This document shows, in pieces, positions 7,664 through 16,594 of a DNA stretch of 64,000 nt. The DNA is from Paenibacillus sp. G2S3. GTDB lineage: Bacteria; Bacillota; Bacilli; Paenibacillales; Paenibacillaceae. The position numbers and the translations under genes were made by a program. Each line of letters starts with the position of its first letter. Position 1 is the first letter of the stretch. The notes beneath the pieces are model-generated. The model saw only the letters and a program-made list of their open reading frames with translations. It was not told the origin of the DNA and did not search any database. Location of the stretch: contig NZ_CP126095.1 in NCBI RefSeq assembly GCF_030123105.1, forward strand, positions 5,518,001 to 5,582,000, in the 5' to 3' direction.

Positions 7664-8563
7664 TTAACTACTGTGCTCTTTTTCTATTAAAGTGACCATC
7701 TCACGCTCCCACTTTTCTCGCTCTTCTGGCGGCATCGGCTCCCCTTTGCCATACAGAAATCTAATCATGTAGAAGCCATTCTTGGTAAGCAGGCTAGTAA
7801 CAAGTTCATGCTCTAATACATTATTGCTCATCAACTTTGTCTCAACTACAGAGCTATTATCAGTCTGATGCAGTACTTGAGCGGTCAACAAGGTCTCTTG
7901 GGAGATATAATCCGCTGTATGCTTCTCTACAGAAGATGCCTCTATCTTATCAAAATAATTAATCGTGAACGTATGCGAAGGTTCGTACCGATGGTATTCT
8001 CCTAACGGATAATATCCGATAAATTGACTGTTACTGTAGACATGGAATGTTGCAGGTACATAGCTATTAAGCTGAAAATACGGGATGAATCGCGCAATGC
8101 CTGAATTGATCTCTTCTCCAGGAGGAATGACCGCATCCACACCACTAAGGAATTCACCCTTCTTATCTACAAAAATCGTGCTATAAGGGCTGTACCTCGT
8201 AATCCAAATTGAACCATTCTCCTTCACAGCCTCAACGTAATAACTGATAATTTGATTTCTTTTTTCCTCACGTTCATCGGCGGGGTTGACACAGGTATGA
8301 ATATGCTTCCGAGTGTATGTAAAGACTGCTTTAGTGGCATCCATTGACAGCAATTCAAATTCGAGAATTTCAGATTTTATATTATAGATTTGAAATGTCA
8401 TCATTAATTGAAAGTGATTTAAAAAGGACATTCCCCTCTTATCTGGATGAAATCTTTTGCTCAAACCTTCTTCATCCTTATCCATATAAGACTGCTCCAA
8501 GCCTTCAACCAAGGCCTGCAGTTCCTCTTTTGTGATGCCTTTATTTTTCTTAAAGAAAAACAT
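7664..8563 (-). CDS. Hypothetical protein, 299 aa
   Basis: The start ATG follows GAGGGGAG. No signal peptide or membrane segment is visible, so it is probably cytosolic. The first 130 residues (KEELQALVEGLEQSYMDKDE, then strands ending YYVEAVKENGSIWITRYSP) suggest an NTF2-like fold, with the rest a beta-rich region of unknown type. No catalytic motif was found. It appears to be a single-gene unit. Function unknown. Confidence 0.6.
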   Translation of the reverse strand: MFFFKKNKGITKEELQALVEGLEQSYMDKDEEGLSKRFHPDKRGMSFLNHFQLMMTFQIYNIKSEILEFELLSMDATKAVFTYTRKHIHTCVNPADEREEKRNQIISYYVEAVKENGSIWITRYSPYSTIFVDKKGEFLSGVDAVIPPGEEINSGIARFIPYFQLNSYVPATFHVYSNSQFIGYYPLGEYHRYEPSHTFTINYFDKIEASSVEKHTADYISQETLLTAQVLHQTDNSSVVETKLMSNNVLEHELVTSLLTKNGFYMIRFLYGKGEPMPPEEREKWEREMVTLIEKEHSS

Positions 8564-8727
8564 GTCTTATCTCCCCTCATCATCAGTCTACTGCCAATTA
8601 CTTGCTCCTATTTATTATACGGGCACACCTGTGTACTTTTCTAGTTATGTATAAATTCCCCTTTGGTAGTACCTAAAGGAAGATATCATGTTAAACATTA
8701 GGTCAACTAGATGATCGCAAAATATTA

Positions 8728-8762
8728 TGAAAAAACCATTCCTGACAAAGGAATGGTTTCTT
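8728..8762 (-). terminator. Rho-independent terminator
   Basis: AAACCATTCC / GGAATGGTTT stem, loop of seven, with a T run on the minus strand. It follows the P-loop gene. Confidence 0.85.
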
Positions 8763-8782
8763 TGAGTAGGTATACCTTTCAG

Positions 8783-9301
8783 TTATCCCAATATTTTAAA
8801 ATGTTCACGAACTAACCTAAATTGTTCTTCTACGCTCATGTTTGGTGTTCTTTCTATGGTTTTGATCCCCAGCTTAGTGCAAGCATTCTTTATTTCATTG
8901 GAGAACTTAATCATAGATTTATTACTGTGTTTAATTGTTTCTTCTGGATATAACGTATAAGCGTTAATGCAGTCCAGAATCATCTTATGGTCTTCTCTAA
9001 AGTAATATAATCTCTCTATCTCCGCATCGGACGTATAAAAACATATCATTCTCTCTTCCGGGATAAACAGTAATATAAATTCAGGCATTATTCCTAAATC
9101 TATTATGATCGGTTTGTCATCAGGTAACTTCAGCAAGTTAATAATAAAGAAGTCCATCATCTCTTCGACAACTTGAAATAACCATTGGCAATGTTCCTCT
9201 ACAAACTTCTTGGTCATAGTAGTCTTTCCAGCACAAGGTCCACCATTTAGCCAATATAGATGTTTTAATTGTTCTTTCAAATAATTATTATTTATCTTCA
9301 T
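8783..9301 (-). CDS. P-loop nucleotide kinase-like protein, possibly internally deleted
   Basis: 172 residues with a Walker A motif GGPCAGKTT near residue 20 after the strand LYWLN, as in small-molecule kinases of the AAA_33/shikimate-kinase-like group. Members I know have a longer stretch between Walker A and the strand LPDDKPIIIDLG, holding the substrate-binding Asp and lid helices. Here only about 30 residues separate them, so a segment may be missing. The C-terminal half (REDHKMILDCINAY, FSNEIKNACTKLGIKTIE) looks intact. No strong ribosome binding site is visible before the ATG. Substrate unknown. Confidence 0.55.
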   Translation of the reverse strand: MKINNNYLKEQLKHLYWLNGGPCAGKTTMTKKFVEEHCQWLFQVVEEMMDFFIINLLKLPDDKPIIIDLGIMPEFILLFIPEERMICFYTSDAEIERLYYFREDHKMILDCINAYTLYPEETIKHSNKSMIKFSNEIKNACTKLGIKTIERTPNMSVEEQFRLVREHFKILG

Positions 9302-9395
9302 TCAACACACGCCATTTATATTTAAAAAAGCTTACTCTGACATGTTGGTTGTGAGGGGTTGGCGGATTCTTTTCTTTCTATAACAATGAAAGCAC

Positions 9396-9480
9396 ATAAA
9401 AAAGCCTTCCCCACCCTAAAGGGTGAAGAAAGCTTAAATGTGTATCCCCAAAATATGGGCAGCTATATTAAATTTTCGCA
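9396..9480 (-). terminator. Diverged copy of the gerE-type terminator module
   Basis: On the minus strand, GCTTTCTTCACCC / GGGTGGGGAAGGC with a short loop then a T run. The flank (AAATTTAATATAGCTGCCC) matches the module at 14722 and 23819 with more substitutions. It ends the ABC/AraC iron cluster. Confidence 0.7.
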
Positions 9481-9884
9481 CCCGATAATGTTTGAGACAG
9501 TAATTCCTCCAGCCACTTTACAGCCTCAGCCTCTTTCGCGAAGGCGCCTCCGTGACAGCCCTAGGTTCTTTTAGTAGACACTGCCGTAACCGGCTTGTAA
9601 AGAGCGAGCAATTTGGCGTTCTGCATTACAACCGCGATGCCTGAGCAATATTGAGCGATTTCATGTTTGTTCCTCTTGCACCAGTTCATATACAGCTGTA
9701 TGACTGCACACTCCGGACGTATGTTCTTCTCTGAAGAATGCAGCATGATCAGACCAAAGGGGGATTGACGGGAGAGCAATTCTTCCCAATAAGCGATATA
9801 TTCCTCTACCGTTTCCTGATCAAAATTTCCTCCCAGACTAAGGCTTATAATGGGCCAGTTAGATTCATCCTTTGTGATAGCCAT
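9468..9884 (-). pseudogene. Small siderophore-cluster protein with an in-frame TAG
   Basis: The frame reads 107 residues from an ATG behind AGGAGGGC to TAG at 9563-9561. It then continues in the same frame for 30 sensible residues (GCHGGAFAKEAEAVKWLEEL and ten more) to TAA. The uninterrupted product would be about 138 residues and looks STAS-like/SpoIIAA-like (WPIISLSLGG, then FGLIMLHSSEKN). A Tyr codon at the TAG position would fit. It is the last gene of the ABC operon, 35 bases after the transporter. Either a recent nonsense mutation or a shortened functional protein. Confidence 0.65.
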
Positions 9885-9918
9885 ACGTTTGCCCTCCTAA
9901 AAGCGTAAATGACGTTTC

Positions 9919-11658
9919 CTATGATGTGATGCGGAATCCGACGGATTGCTGCTGCAGCTTCCAGAGACGGTCGTACAATCCACCGCGTAGTAATAAAGCT
10001 TCATGCCGTCCCTGCTCCACCAGTCGGCCATCTTCCAGCACAATAATGTTGTCTGCACCGCGTATGGTTTTCAGCCGATGGGCGATAACAATAACGGTTC
10101 TGCCCGTAATCAGCGCATCAATTCCCTTCTGGATTTCGGCTTCATTCTGCGGGTCAAGCGATGCAGTAGCCTCATCTAACAATACAATCGGGGCGTTCTT
10201 AAGAATCGCACGAGCAATGGAGATCCGCTGCTTCTCCCCTCCGGAAAGCGTACTGCCACCCTCGCCTACTGGCGTGTCATAGCCTAGCGGTAATTTCATG
10301 ATGAAATCATGGCAACGGGCCATTTCTGCTGCTTGTTGAATATCCTGCTGCGACGCGCCCGGCCGCCCAAAGGCAATGTTGTTTCCAATGGTATCTTGGA
10401 ACAGATACACATCTTGAAACACAACCGACACAGAACCTAGCAAATGTTCTGGATCAATATCTTTAATATTGCGTCCACCTAGCAGAACACTTCCTTCATC
10501 AGGATCATAGAAGCGTGAGATCAAACGCAGCACTGTACTCTTTCCGCTGCCGGAGGGACCCACGATTGCAGTTAATGAGCCTTGCGGCATTTCTATGCTT
10601 AATTGTTTCAGAACAGGCTCACCTCCATAGCTGAAAGTAACATTGTCAAAGCGGATCGTACTGCTCTCGGGAAGTGGAGCTGTAGTCCCCGTCATTACCG
10701 GCTGGCGAAGCAGGTCTACGATGCGTTCACCCGCTTGTTCGTTGTACCGGAATTCGGCATAGTTGGCGAGCGCCGTCGTCAGTGGATCATAGATGCGTGT
10801 GCCGACAATAAGGAATACCGCCAGCTGCAAAATACCGAGCTCCCCGCCTAACAATAGATGCACACCTACGAATACCATTAAGGTCAGACCCGCACGAAGA
10901 AGAGCCATAGCCGTTAGAATGACCGGTCCGAATATCCCTTCAAGCTTCACACTTTCCTTCATCAAAGTTCTAAAAGAGCTATCCAGACGGACAAATCGTT
11001 CTCCCGTTAGGTTATAGGCCTTCATCACCCGAATACCATTCAAATACTCCTGTAGCCGATTCGCGGCGTTCAATTTCGCTTTCATATGATTCGTCCCTAA
11101 TCTCCGCCGCAGTCTGCCTGACAGATACATAATCAGGAGGGCAATCGGCAGCGCCACGAACATGGAAAGCGCCATCCGCCAGTCGAGGAACAGTAAACCC
11201 GCAAGTGCAAATATCGGCAGTACAAAAGCCCCTGCAAGCTGTGGCAGCAGATGTGAAATCCCTGTCTCAACCAGTGTGAAATCGCCCATCATCATATTGG
11301 CCAGATCACCGGGGTCCCGGCGAGTCAGGTAGCCTAGCGGAAGCTTACGCAGATGCTCTGCTAATTCCGCCCGTCCCTGCGCCGCAACATTGTAAGCCCC
11401 GCGGTATGCAGTGCGGTAAGCGGGAATCTCGCTCAGGAACATCAGTACCATGACAGCAGCTAGTCCCGCGCAAATCCACCAAAGCCGTTCTATCTGAAGC
11501 TCTGCACCCACCGTAATATAAGGAGCAAAAATCAACCGTACCGCCTCAATCACAAGCGCAAACGGAAGCACACTGACTATGTTAGCCAGTAAGGAAAAAA
11601 ACACAGGCTTCAGCAGCTGCTGTGGTTTGCCAGCAGTAATATTGTGCAATACCTTCAT
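9919..11658 (-). CDS. ABC half-transporter (membrane + ATPase), YbtQ/IrtB-like
   Basis: About 579 residues. The N-terminal six-helix membrane domain covers residues 1-310. The ATPase domain has Walker A GPSGSGKST, Q-loop VFQDVYLF, signature LSGGEKQR and Walker B PIVLLDEATASLD. Start ATG at 11658 has GGGGGG at good spacing and overlaps the upstream partner's stop as ATGA, so the two half-transporters are co-translated and probably form a heterodimer. With the PchR/YbtA-like regulator and Fur box, a role in siderophore movement is likely. In YbtPQ and IrtAB such pairs import ferric siderophore; sequence alone does not exclude export. Confidence 0.85.
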   Translation of the reverse strand: MKVLHNITAGKPQQLLKPVFFSLLANIVSVLPFALVIEAVRLIFAPYITVGAELQIERLWWICAGLAAVMVLMFLSEIPAYRTAYRGAYNVAAQGRAELAEHLRKLPLGYLTRRDPGDLANMMMGDFTLVETGISHLLPQLAGAFVLPIFALAGLLFLDWRMALSMFVALPIALLIMYLSGRLRRRLGTNHMKAKLNAANRLQEYLNGIRVMKAYNLTGERFVRLDSSFRTLMKESVKLEGIFGPVILTAMALLRAGLTLMVFVGVHLLLGGELGILQLAVFLIVGTRIYDPLTTALANYAEFRYNEQAGERIVDLLRQPVMTGTTAPLPESSTIRFDNVTFSYGGEPVLKQLSIEMPQGSLTAIVGPSGSGKSTVLRLISRFYDPDEGSVLLGGRNIKDIDPEHLLGSVSVVFQDVYLFQDTIGNNIAFGRPGASQQDIQQAAEMARCHDFIMKLPLGYDTPVGEGGSTLSGGEKQRISIARAILKNAPIVLLDEATASLDPQNEAEIQKGIDALITGRTVIVIAHRLKTIRGADNIIVLEDGRLVEQGRHEALLLRGGLYDRLWKLQQQSVGFRITS

Positions 11659-13457
11659 AGCTGTTCCCCCCCTTTTTCCAAATGCCAATCTCCGGCGTCA
11701 CTGTAGGCATGCCACATTTGAGTGTAAAGTCCATTGAGATCAATCAAACTATCGTGATCTCCGTGCTCCACGATTTGCCCATCTCGTAGTACCAAAATCT
11801 GTGCAGCTTCACGAATAGAAGACAGACGGTGGGCAATGACAATAACCGTCTTCCCGCGCATAAGCTCCGTTAGTGCCAGCTGCATGTGATGTTCATTTTC
11901 CGGGTCGGCAAAAGCAGTCGCTTCGTCGAGGACAAGTACCGGCGCATTTTTGAGGATGGCCCGGGCTACCGCAATACGCTGCTCTTCACCGCCGGAGAGA
12001 TAGACACCACCTTCACCGATTAACGTATCGTACCCCTGCGGAAGCCGAGAGATGAACTCATCGCATTGCGCAGCTCTTGCTGCAGCTTGGACTTCATCCA
12101 GCGTGGCTCCCGGTTTGCCGACGGCAATATTTTCATACAAAGTGTCATAGAACAGGAAGGTCTCCTGGAATACGAAGGCAACTGTATTCATCAGTTCATG
12201 AATCGCCATATGGCGGATATCCACTCCACCGATACGGATCGCACCCTCTTGCGGGTCCCAGAACCGCGGCACCAAGCTGGCCACCGTCGATTTACCTGAT
12301 CCTGACGGTCCAACCAGCGCTGTAACCTTCCCTTGTTCTGCTCGGAAAGAGACCTCGCTGAGCGCAGCCGCAGCCCCCTCTTCTTCACTGTAGGAGAAGG
12401 TTACGTCCATAAATTCAACGTCGAAAGCTTGCGGTGATAGCGGCTTAGCTATTTCTGGTACAGGCTGCTGTGCCAAAAGACGATCCATCCGCTCCACGCC
12501 TTCGCCGATATCCCGAGTGCTCGAAGCCAGCATAAGCAGTTTATAAAGCGGAGATGATACGCCTGGCGCCATAATTAGAAAGAACAGCAGCACAAGCGCA
12601 AAGGACATGGAGTCCGGCCGACCGCTTAGCATAAAGACACCCACCGGTAAAATAAAGGTAAACGAGGAGGCCAGTAATGTTTTGAACAGAACATAGCCTG
12701 ACTGATAACGGTCCGTAAACTCCAGACAATAATCACGGTATCTGGTCATATCACTGTAGAACTTTCGGAAGGAATGCACCGTCTGTCCGAACACCTTCAC
12801 CGCTGGCATCCCCCGCACATACTGCACCGCCGAAGCATTGATCTGCTCCAAGGAATCATGATACTGCTTCACACTGGTTTTTCCCTTGCCGCTCATCATA
12901 AGTGCTGACTGCACAACCATTCCTATGAAGATCGGTAGAAGACAGGCAACAGCTAACGGAGGACTCAGCCAGAACATCGCCACAATCATCAGCACCGTAG
13001 ACGCCAGCGCGCTGACCAAATCTGGGAGCTGATGCGCTACGAAATTTTCCACCTTGTCGACATTCTGTTCCAGCGTCTTCTTCACTGCTCCGGTCGAAGT
13101 TCCATTCAGGAAGCCGAGCGGCAGTCTGCCCAGATGCTCGGTCATTCGTACACGCAAATTATACTGAATACGAAAAGCTGCAATATGTGAGCACATAATA
13201 CCGCAATACGAGGTCACCAGACCTCCGATCAATCCGCCGAGTGCAATCCATCCCCAGCAAATCATAGCATCACCATCAACCTGTCCAGGAGATGCGGCAT
13301 GCCGCAGTAGCTCGGCCAATATGAAATAAACAGACAAAAATGGTACCAGCATTAGCACAGCGCTGACAGATGACAATACGCCAGACAGGATCAGCAGGCT
13401 CCGCTTCTCTCCGGCAATCTCCAGCAGTCTCGACATGCCAGTTTTGGTTTTACTCAC
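11655..13457 (-). CDS. ABC half-transporter (membrane + ATPase), YbtP/IrtA-like partner
   Basis: 600 residues: six-helix membrane domain, then ATPase with Walker A GPSGSGKST, Q-loop FVFQETFLF, Walker B PVLVLDEATAFAD. Its signature motif is LSGGEEQR, with Glu where the partner has Lys. I choose the GTG at 13457 (VSKTKTGMSRLLEIAG) because GGGGGAAC lies just upstream; the longer frame begins with TTG inside a terminator's T tract. It is the first gene after the terminator/Fur-like palindrome at 13488-13523. Partner of the next gene by ATGA overlap and similarity. Confidence 0.85.
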   Translation of the reverse strand: MSKTKTGMSRLLEIAGEKRSLLILSGVLSSVSAVLMLVPFLSVYFILAELLRHAASPGQVDGDAMICWGWIALGGLIGGLVTSYCGIMCSHIAAFRIQYNLRVRMTEHLGRLPLGFLNGTSTGAVKKTLEQNVDKVENFVAHQLPDLVSALASTVLMIVAMFWLSPPLAVACLLPIFIGMVVQSALMMSGKGKTSVKQYHDSLEQINASAVQYVRGMPAVKVFGQTVHSFRKFYSDMTRYRDYCLEFTDRYQSGYVLFKTLLASSFTFILPVGVFMLSGRPDSMSFALVLLFFLIMAPGVSSPLYKLLMLASSTRDIGEGVERMDRLLAQQPVPEIAKPLSPQAFDVEFMDVTFSYSEEEGAAAALSEVSFRAEQGKVTALVGPSGSGKSTVASLVPRFWDPQEGAIRIGGVDIRHMAIHELMNTVAFVFQETFLFYDTLYENIAVGKPGATLDEVQAAARAAQCDEFISRLPQGYDTLIGEGGVYLSGGEEQRIAVARAILKNAPVLVLDEATAFADPENEHHMQLALTELMRGKTVIVIAHRLSSIREAAQILVLRDGQIVEHGDHDSLIDLNGLYTQMWHAYSDAGDWHLEKGGEQL

Positions 13458-13487
13458 AGCTGTTCCCCCACTCTTTATAATTACGCA

Positions 13488-13523
13488 CAAAAAAAGTGCA
13501 CTGAGAATGATTCTCTGTGCACT
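13488..13523 (-). terminator. Terminator whose stem is also a Fur-like palindrome
   Basis: Minus strand: AGTGCACAGAGAATCATTCTC then AGTGCACT and seven T. The 29-base stem is almost fully palindromic and its centre (AGAGAATCATTCTCA) resembles a Fur box with three mismatches. It separates the AraC gene from the ABC genes, so it could attenuate read-through, bind Fur, or both. Confidence 0.65.
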
Positions 13524-13607
13524 AGTGTATAGGAACGCTCATCCTGGTTGCTACCGTTTCCGGGATTATAATCAACCAAATCAGGAGCATCTGTTTTCGA
13601 CGCGAGC

Positions 13608-14633
13608 TTACACCCTTGTTCCTAAAGAACGCTGTCTACCGCTGATCAGATATTCTCCAGGGCGCACACCGAATTTTTTGCGAAAGGCTGCTGAGAAATG
13701 GCTGACATTCACGTATCCGACCCTGGATGCTGCTTCACTGACAGTCATATTTCCATCTTCTAGCAGCTGTTGCGCCCTTTGCATCCGTTGTTCGATAACA
13801 TAGGCATGGACGGTATAACCGAACATTTCCTTAAAGCCCTTCTTTAGCTTGAACTCATTGAGGCAAATGATACGTGAGAGGCCAGCCAGCGTCGGTGGGT
13901 GTAAATAATCACGTTGCAGAATTACCTTGGCTAGTCGCAGGCTCTCCATATCATCTCTAGATAGCTTGACTGAGTGGGAAATCCGATCAGCTTCATATAA
14001 AGATTCATTGAGATAAACAGCCATTAGCTCCAGCATTTTTCCCTCTAGATAGAGTTCCCGCATACCCTGACTATAGGAACAGTCCGCAATTTGTGACAGA
14101 ATGAGCCGGATAGATGGTGTAATACCATTTTTGCCAAAAAACAAAGCTGCTCCCCCTCCGGCTCGAAGACGTGTATCCTCGGTCAGTCCGCTGGTCATCC
14201 GCTCAAATTGTGCCGGACTCATATCTATGCTGAGGAATCTGTAACCCGCTCCGCTAAGGTATATACAATTTTCACTTCTTACTCCGCCGTGAAGCAGCAC
14301 ACTTTCTCCTGTATCTATGGCAAAATAGTCCTGCTTCAGCGAGGTCCCCCATTCAATTCCATTTCCTATGCAGAATATCAGCTCCGTACGAGGTGTTCTA
14401 AACTCGCCCTTCGCTTCGATATCCCGATTAAATTGGAGATCAAAATCCGTCATCTGAAGATAACGCTGAGTAAGCAGGCTCCGGCAGCTGCCCTTCCCTA
14501 GCTCTAGCGGTGGTTTTATCTCAAAGTGGCTTCCGTCCAACTGGTAAGTAATATTAAACCCTTCGCATCTAAGCGTCTTATGGGCATCAATCGTTTCCGC
14601 TTCATTCAGACCATCGCTACGCTTCATGCTCAT
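13608..14633 (-). CDS. AraC-family regulator, PchR/YbtA type
   Basis: 341 residues. The N-terminal 220 residues form the effector domain found in siderophore regulators (GVRSENCIYLSGAGYRFLSI, then GMRELYLEGKMLELMAVYL). The C-terminal AraC DNA-binding domain has ICLNEFKLKKGFKEMFGYT and VGYVNVSHFSAAFRKKFGV. PchR and YbtA activate siderophore genes when the ferric siderophore is bound. The gene has a strong promoter overlapped by a Fur box and lies directly upstream of two ABC half-transporters, so it probably activates them under iron starvation. Confidence 0.85.
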   Translation of the reverse strand: MSMKRSDGLNEAETIDAHKTLRCEGFNITYQLDGSHFEIKPPLELGKGSCRSLLTQRYLQMTDFDLQFNRDIEAKGEFRTPRTELIFCIGNGIEWGTSLKQDYFAIDTGESVLLHGGVRSENCIYLSGAGYRFLSIDMSPAQFERMTSGLTEDTRLRAGGGAALFFGKNGITPSIRLILSQIADCSYSQGMRELYLEGKMLELMAVYLNESLYEADRISHSVKLSRDDMESLRLAKVILQRDYLHPPTLAGLSRIICLNEFKLKKGFKEMFGYTVHAYVIEQRMQRAQQLLEDGNMTVSEAASRVGYVNVSHFSAAFRKKFGVRPGEYLISGRQRSLGTRV

Positions 14634-14658
14634 CCCTACTTCCCCTTACTTTGGTTTA

Positions 14659-14687
14659 ATTATATATGTATTGAGAATGATTATCAA
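14659..14687 (-). promoter_or_regulatory. Sigma-A promoter overlapped by a Fur box
   Basis: Minus strand: TTGATA (14687-14682), 17 bases, TATAAT (14664-14659). The Fur box TGATAATCATTCTCA (14686-14672; one mismatch) covers the -35 and spacer. Controls the PchR/YbtA-like regulator. Confidence 0.8.
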
Positions 14688-14721
14688 TTGAATGTTCTTT
14701 TAGCAAATATGCATAAACAAC

Positions 14722-14812
14722 AAAAAACCTTCCCACACCCCTAAGGGTGAAGAAGGCTTATATGCGTCACTTCCGAAGACATGGCCAGCTATATTTTCAG
14801 CTCCCCAAGCTA
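14722..14812 (-). terminator. Copy of the gerE-type terminator module ending the sugar operon
   Basis: Minus strand: CCTTCTTCACCC / GGGGTGTGGGAAGG hairpin then a T run, preceded by GAAAATATAGCTGGCCATG. About 90 bases are nearly identical to the 3' end plus terminator of gerE at 23819-23910. Here it follows the secreted glycosidase gene by 12 bases. Confidence 0.85.
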
Positions 14813-14823
14813 TTGTATTAGGC

Positions 14824-16557
14824 TTAATCCGTAACCTTCACATTTCCAAACACGGCCTTATTCCTCGAATCATCCCCCGGATTGCTGAGCGCTATGCCAA
14901 TATACACCTTGCGATTCATCGGAATTTGAACAGTTCCGACCGTTTGCCAGTTATTCCCGTTCGTCGAAATAGCGCCTTTGAAGGTATTTCCACTTCTGGT
15001 CAGCTTTAGCCATCTTGGAGCCGAGGCAGCCGCAGTATGGTCGACCATATTACCCGCTGTCTCTGCACGATACTGGAAGGTTGCCCCATTCTCGGGGGTA
15101 AGCATCATATCCGCGTGCTTCGAATTATGACCCAGCGACTCCCGAATCATAATACCAGCCTTGGCCCAGCCGTCCAATCGGCTAGTGGACTGCACTTTTA
15201 CAATAATCTCTGCATTGCCACTCACGGATTGGTATATATAATTCAGTTGATCTCCATTTCCCCAAATATCCGTAGAGCTGCTGCTGAGTGTAAATTGCTT
15301 ATTGGAAGAATTGTAGGTAACGTTCCCCGGCTTGGAACCGATATTTCGTGCTTTCCATCCGGCTGGTAGTTGAGCCGGATAGTCTTGTTCTACCGGAGGC
15401 GTCCAGCCTGGCGTCGGCCAGGTTTCACGTTCCTTGATATTGGCCAATTCATCTTCTGGCCAGGCCCCGTAGGCAAAGAACGACAGGCGCTTCACGTCCG
15501 GATAATTCTCGCGGATTCCCTTGTAAATCTCCTGATATTGATCATCAGTCCAGTCATTATCCAGTGTGGCTACAATCTCCACGTCACTGCCGCTGATCCG
15601 GTCGCTCGTATCCTTCAGAATGCCGTAGGAAGTGCTGTATACCCAATCACTATTGAACTCCCAGTCATCAAAGTACGCCATCGGTGCGACAAAGTCGATA
15701 TCATCCTTGAATTTGGCTACATTCTGTCCAACCTCTGTAAATTCCGGCGGCAAAATATACACACCGAGCTGCACATCCGGATTTGAGGATTCGGAAATAT
15801 CCTCACGGATATCGCCTACATACTGTCCAATTTGTTCAGTTCTCCATTCATTCCACTGCTCACGCTGAGGCGAATCCGTATCGAAGTCAATGCTGAGCGG
15901 GGAATACCCGAACTGCGCCTGATACTTCGCAACCGTGTAATCACTGACGTCCATGTTGTAATTGTCAAAGCGGATCCAGTCTAGCACAACACCGTCAACA
16001 GCATAATTCTCGATCACTTCCTGAATGATGGAACGCTCATACTGCTGCACTTCGTGGTGAATCGGATTGACGAAGTATTCGTTGCCGTTAGAACCTGTGA
16101 ACGGAGTCTGAACCCCATTAACCAGCGCTTGCATCTGCCACTCATCGTGAGCAAGGAAGGCTTGCTGATCATGGAACTGGGGAATCCAGGCATGAACCTT
16201 AATTCCTGCAGCATGGGCTGCTGTAATGACAGCCTGCAGAGCATCAAAATTCTCGTAGCCTTGCGCGATCGGAGCGATATCACTCTGATAAAATACACTT
16301 CCAGACGGAACCTCATCATCTTCATCCTGCTTCACGTTCATGCTGATGACATCGACACCGTAGCTTGTGGACAGCTGAATGAAATTATGGACATCCGCCG
16401 TGTTCTTAAACTGGTTTACGGTCCGTACAATAACTTCCGTTTCAAAAGGGTGATTACTCTCCTCATCGGCCTTAACCGGCACGGAACCACCTACTATCGA
16501 AGAAACCAATACGAAGCTTAACATTGCTATGCATCTCGATCTCAGAGCAAATGCCAT
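14824..16557 (-). CDS. Secreted glycoside hydrolase (GHL10-like) with C-terminal DUF1349-like domain
   Basis: 577 residues from the ATG at 16557, chosen because GGAGGCG precedes it. Signal peptide residues 1-30 (cleavage after VPVKA). The TIM-barrel-like catalytic part covers about residues 35-375, with GVVLDWIRFDNYN holding likely acidic active-site residues and AGIKVHAWIPQFHD typical of the GHL10/DUF187 group. The last 190 residues (WAKAGIMIRESLG, RWLKLTRSGNTFKGAIS) form a jelly-roll resembling DUF1349. It is the last gene of the sugar operon and may release the oligosaccharide that the lipoprotein binds. Substrate not predictable. Confidence 0.75.
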   Translation of the reverse strand: MAFALRSRCIAMLSFVLVSSIVGGSVPVKADEESNHPFETEVIVRTVNQFKNTADVHNFIQLSTSYGVDVISMNVKQDEDDEVPSGSVFYQSDIAPIAQGYENFDALQAVITAAHAAGIKVHAWIPQFHDQQAFLAHDEWQMQALVNGVQTPFTGSNGNEYFVNPIHHEVQQYERSIIQEVIENYAVDGVVLDWIRFDNYNMDVSDYTVAKYQAQFGYSPLSIDFDTDSPQREQWNEWRTEQIGQYVGDIREDISESSNPDVQLGVYILPPEFTEVGQNVAKFKDDIDFVAPMAYFDDWEFNSDWVYSTSYGILKDTSDRISGSDVEIVATLDNDWTDDQYQEIYKGIRENYPDVKRLSFFAYGAWPEDELANIKERETWPTPGWTPPVEQDYPAQLPAGWKARNIGSKPGNVTYNSSNKQFTLSSSSTDIWGNGDQLNYIYQSVSGNAEIIVKVQSTSRLDGWAKAGIMIRESLGHNSKHADMMLTPENGATFQYRAETAGNMVDHTAAASAPRWLKLTRSGNTFKGAISTNGNNWQTVGTVQIPMNRKVYIGIALSNPGDDSRNKAVFGNVKVTD

Positions 16558-16594
16558 AATATCGCCTCCACAAGTATAAGATTTTATAAAAGTC

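Noticed and set aside
9359..9574. Small plus-strand gene between the kinase and the iron cluster
   Set aside because: The frame runs through the terminator module and has no ribosome binding site.
12191..12388. Arg-rich minus-strand frame in the ABC gene
   Set aside because: Shadow frame over the ATPase domain; wrong phase and no start signal.
15370..15786. Plus-strand frame opposite the secreted glycosidase
   Set aside because: Shadow of a well-supported gene; no start signal and no recognisable motif.
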